Below, in pieces: positions 62,136-64,000 of a DNA stretch of 64,000 bases. The notes beneath the pieces were generated by a model. That model saw nothing but the letters and a program-made list of their open reading frames with translations, did not search any database and was not told the origin of the DNA. Both the position numbers and the translations under genes were made by a program. Position 1 is the stretch's first letter; every line of letters starts with the position of its first letter. Source of the DNA: Paenibacillus pabuli NBRC 13638 (GTDB lineage Bacteria > Bacillota > Bacilli > Paenibacillales > Paenibacillaceae); the NCBI RefSeq assembly GCF_001514495.1, contig NZ_BCNM01000009.1, positions 186,001-250,000 on the forward strand. Reading direction: 5' to 3'.

Positions 62136-63440
62136 TCATGCCCAGCGTTTCCGCTCAATCGAAGGCAAAATCTGAAGCTCCTCCCTGTACTTGGCCACCG
62201 TACGGCGAGAGATGACAATTCCTTCTTTGGCAAGCAGCGCTGTAAGCTGACTGTCCGAGTAAGGGCGTTCCGCTTGTTCGGAACGAATCAGTTCTTTCAG
62301 TCTAAGCTTCACCGAGGGCGCAGAGGTCATTTCCCCACTCACCTTTTCAATTCCGGAGGCAAAAAAAGCCTTGAGCTCATACACACCATGAGGTGTTTGA
62401 ACATATTTGCCACTTACAGCACGGCTCACCGTCGATTCATGCATACCAATGACCTCGGCAATCGCTGCCAAATTGAGCGGTTTCAGACTAGCCGTCCCTT
62501 CTCGAAGAAAGGGCTCCTGTTCACTCATCACTGCAACCAGTACACTCATCAACGTTCTGCGGCGCATGTGCACACTGCGAATGATGGCTCTCGCTTCGAT
62601 TGCCCGCCTTGACCAGATTTCATCTGCATTGGCATCTCGAATCCAGCGACAGCAAGCATCGTTCAGGGATACACGCGGTATACCTGCTGAATTTAAGCGA
62701 AGAGAAACCTCATTGTTCCTGATATCCACAACAGCATCCGGAATAATGTAATGCGGACGTTCCACCCACCCCATTGATCGGCAAGGCTTCGGGTCCAGAC
62801 TGGCAATATAATCATACGCTACCTGAGCCTGCTTCGAGGTCATTCCGAGACGGTTCCCAACTCTGCCGGGATGGAATCGAATGAGCTCCTCCAGCCCTTC
62901 CTCCACCATCCGCTCCGCATGCGGATTAGCAGCCCCGTCCCTTCTAATCTGAAGCAACAGGCATTCACGCAAATTGCGAGCGCCAACTCCTGCCGGGTCC
63001 AGCGACTGGAGAATGTCCAGAGCCGCTTCAGCCTCGGTCACAGATATCCCTTTTGCCAGTACAACTTCCTCCAGCTCTATGGCCAGATAACCATCCGCAT
63101 TCACACAACCAGCCAGATATACAGCTGTTGTCTTCAGAGCAGAAGGGAGATCCAGCAAGCGAAGCTGGGACGTCAGCAGTTGTTCCAGCGTAGGCTCAGC
63201 TCCTTTTGCCTGCAGCAAAGGATCGTAAGAATAGAGCTGCCCCTGATGCATTCGACGAGGGAGCCGGGCGCGCAGAGCAGTGGGCTCTTCCAGCTCAAGC
63301 ACCGGATTCTCATCGGCGACGTCTTGCAAATAACGAGCCAATTCTTGACCTGACAAGGTAAGCAAATGAATGGATTGTTTCATCTCCGGCGTAATAGTTA
63401 ATCGAATACGCCCCTCCTGCACCAACTGAACGCCTAACAT
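62136..63440 (-). CDS. rpoN: RNA polymerase sigma-54 factor
   Basis: A 434-residue sigma factor of the RpoN/SigL type. Region I (about 1-50, LTITPEMKQSIHLLTLSGQEL) binds activators and blocks isomerisation. A core-binding domain (about 75-270) and the DNA-binding domain follow, with an HTH (IAEVIGMHESTVSRAVSGKYVQTP) for the -12 element and the RpoN box SRRTVAKYREEL near residue 415 for the -24 element. In bacilli it drives roc, lev, bkd and aco genes. GGAGGG is 5 nt before the ATG. It follows the pruA gene in the same direction. Confidence 0.96.
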   Translation of the reverse strand: MLGVQLVQEGRIRLTITPEMKQSIHLLTLSGQELARYLQDVADENPVLELEEPTALRARLPRRMHQGQLYSYDPLLQAKGAEPTLEQLLTSQLRLLDLPSALKTTAVYLAGCVNADGYLAIELEEVVLAKGISVTEAEAALDILQSLDPAGVGARNLRECLLLQIRRDGAANPHAERMVEEGLEELIRFHPGRVGNRLGMTSKQAQVAYDYIASLDPKPCRSMGWVERPHYIIPDAVVDIRNNEVSLRLNSAGIPRVSLNDACCRWIRDANADEIWSRRAIEARAIIRSVHMRRRTLMSVLVAVMSEQEPFLREGTASLKPLNLAAIAEVIGMHESTVSRAVSGKYVQTPHGVYELKAFFASGIEKVSGEMTSAPSVKLRLKELIRSEQAERPYSDSQLTALLAKEGIVISRRTVAKYREELQILPSIERKRWA

Positions 63441-63564
63441 CCGTCTCCCTCCTTAAGTGCTGCTCAAGCAACCTCGGTATATCGACGAACAAAAGATCAT
63501 TTTTTCAGAATAATAGCATAGAAACCAAACGATTGTCAGCGGGTTCAAACCCAACTGTTCAAAC

Positions 63565-64000
63565 TTAATATTTCTCGGATACCAGCTTGGCTTGCGTGAA
63601 CAGCAGCAGATAGTCTCTCCCGCCTGCTTTGGAATCTGTACCCGACATGTTAAATCCACCAAATGGATGTGTACCCACCAAAGCGCCTGTGCATTTACGG
63701 TTAAAATACAGGTTGCCCGCAAAAAATTCCCGTCTGGCCTGTTCCAGATGTTCACGATTACGCGAAATTACCGCACCCGTCAGACCATAATCCGTATTAT
63801 TGGCTATATCCAGCGCAGCTTCGAAAGAGTCTGCCTTGATAAAGGCCAGCACAGGTCCAAAAATCTCTTCCTGTGCAATCCGTGCCTGCGGGTCTACATC
63901 GGCAATAATGGTCGGTTCAATAAAATAACCCTCCTCGTTCCCTGCAGCGCCGCCCCATACAAGGCGTCCTTCCCCTTTGCCGATCTCAATATATTCCGTG
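63565..64000 (-). CDS. pruA: L-glutamate gamma-semialdehyde dehydrogenase, 3' part
   Basis: The C-terminal 145 residues of an aldehyde dehydrogenase whose start lies beyond the right edge. [30 protein letters not shown], then [47 protein letters not shown] and the end QAKLVSEKY are diagnostic of the P5C dehydrogenase (RocA/PruA) branch. It oxidises P5C-derived glutamate semialdehyde to glutamate in proline and arginine catabolism. The catalytic Cys is outside the window. rpoN lies 124 bp downstream; no terminator is evident between them, so read-through is possible. Confidence 0.92.
   Translation of the reverse strand, partial: TEYIEIGKGEGRLVWGGAAGNEEGYFIEPTIIADVDPQARIAQEEIFGPVLAFIKADSFEAALDIANNTDYGLTGAVISRNREHLEQARREFFAGNLYFNRKCTGALVGTHPFGGFNMSGTDSKAGGRDYLLLFTQAKLVSEKY

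Overview
The window is chromosomal DNA of moderate GC content from a Gram-positive, spore-former-type bacterium, most probably Paenibacillus. This rests on strong AGGAGG ribosome sites, frequent TTG/GTG starts, CcpA (cre) sites, LplA/LplB/YtcP-type sugar transport, S-layer homology domains, a GH9-GH48 cellulase pair and B. subtilis-like genes (yqkE, bcrC, ywaF and mhqO types). I see no rRNA, tRNA, CRISPR array, phage or insertion sequence.

Layout. 1-4.5 kb: small stress and regulatory genes (ArsR/SRPBCC pair, flavodoxin-fold oxidoreductase, WYL regulator, DinB, YdeI, HxlR). 4.5-8.8 kb: an AraC regulator divergent from a lipoprotein sugar-binding protein and a cytosolic GH43, with a cre site between them. 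9.1-21.2 kb: a membrane AraC-type sensor-regulator convergent to a seven-gene, cre-preceded operon (two permeases, binding protein, GH29 fucosidase, CBM9-like protein, transglutaminase-fold protein, GH18). None of its four enzyme-type products has a signal peptide, which suggests that imported fucosylated glycans or glycopeptides are broken down in the cytosol. 22.4-29.3 kb: SLH protein, a heterodimeric ABC exporter with a terminator-like leader hairpin, an Lrp regulator and an MBL hydrolase. 29.7-39.7 kb: GH51 arabinofuranosidase with a divergent winged-helix regulator, an NlpC/P60 hydrolase, and a GH9-GH48 cellulase operon.

40-45.9 kb: envelope and motility genes (chemoreceptor, BcrC-type phosphatase, LCP protein, acyltransferase, secreted repeat protein). 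46.1-49.4 kb: the most unusual locus. A class I isoprenoid-synthase-like protein is followed by an 80-residue peptide with an NHLP-type leader and a C-terminus ending in CGPWRD, with a seven-transmembrane sensor kinase facing it. This resembles a ComQ-ComX-ComP prenyl-tryptophan pheromone system built on a different leader. 49.5-58.8 kb: small proteins, an MFS exporter, a lipoprotein cyclophilin, SDR, a YwaF-type protein, a MhqO-type dioxygenase with an MhqR-like operator, and two exported proteins. 58.9-64 kb: a second chemoreceptor; aspartase behind a -24/-12 promoter; rpoN (sigma-54); and the 3' part of pruA. Amino-acid catabolism (aspartate, proline/arginine) thus sits beside the sigma factor that may drive it.

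Starts were chosen mainly from ribosome-site spacing, so several coding regions are shorter than the maximal open frame. All assignments come from reading the sequence; no database search was possible.
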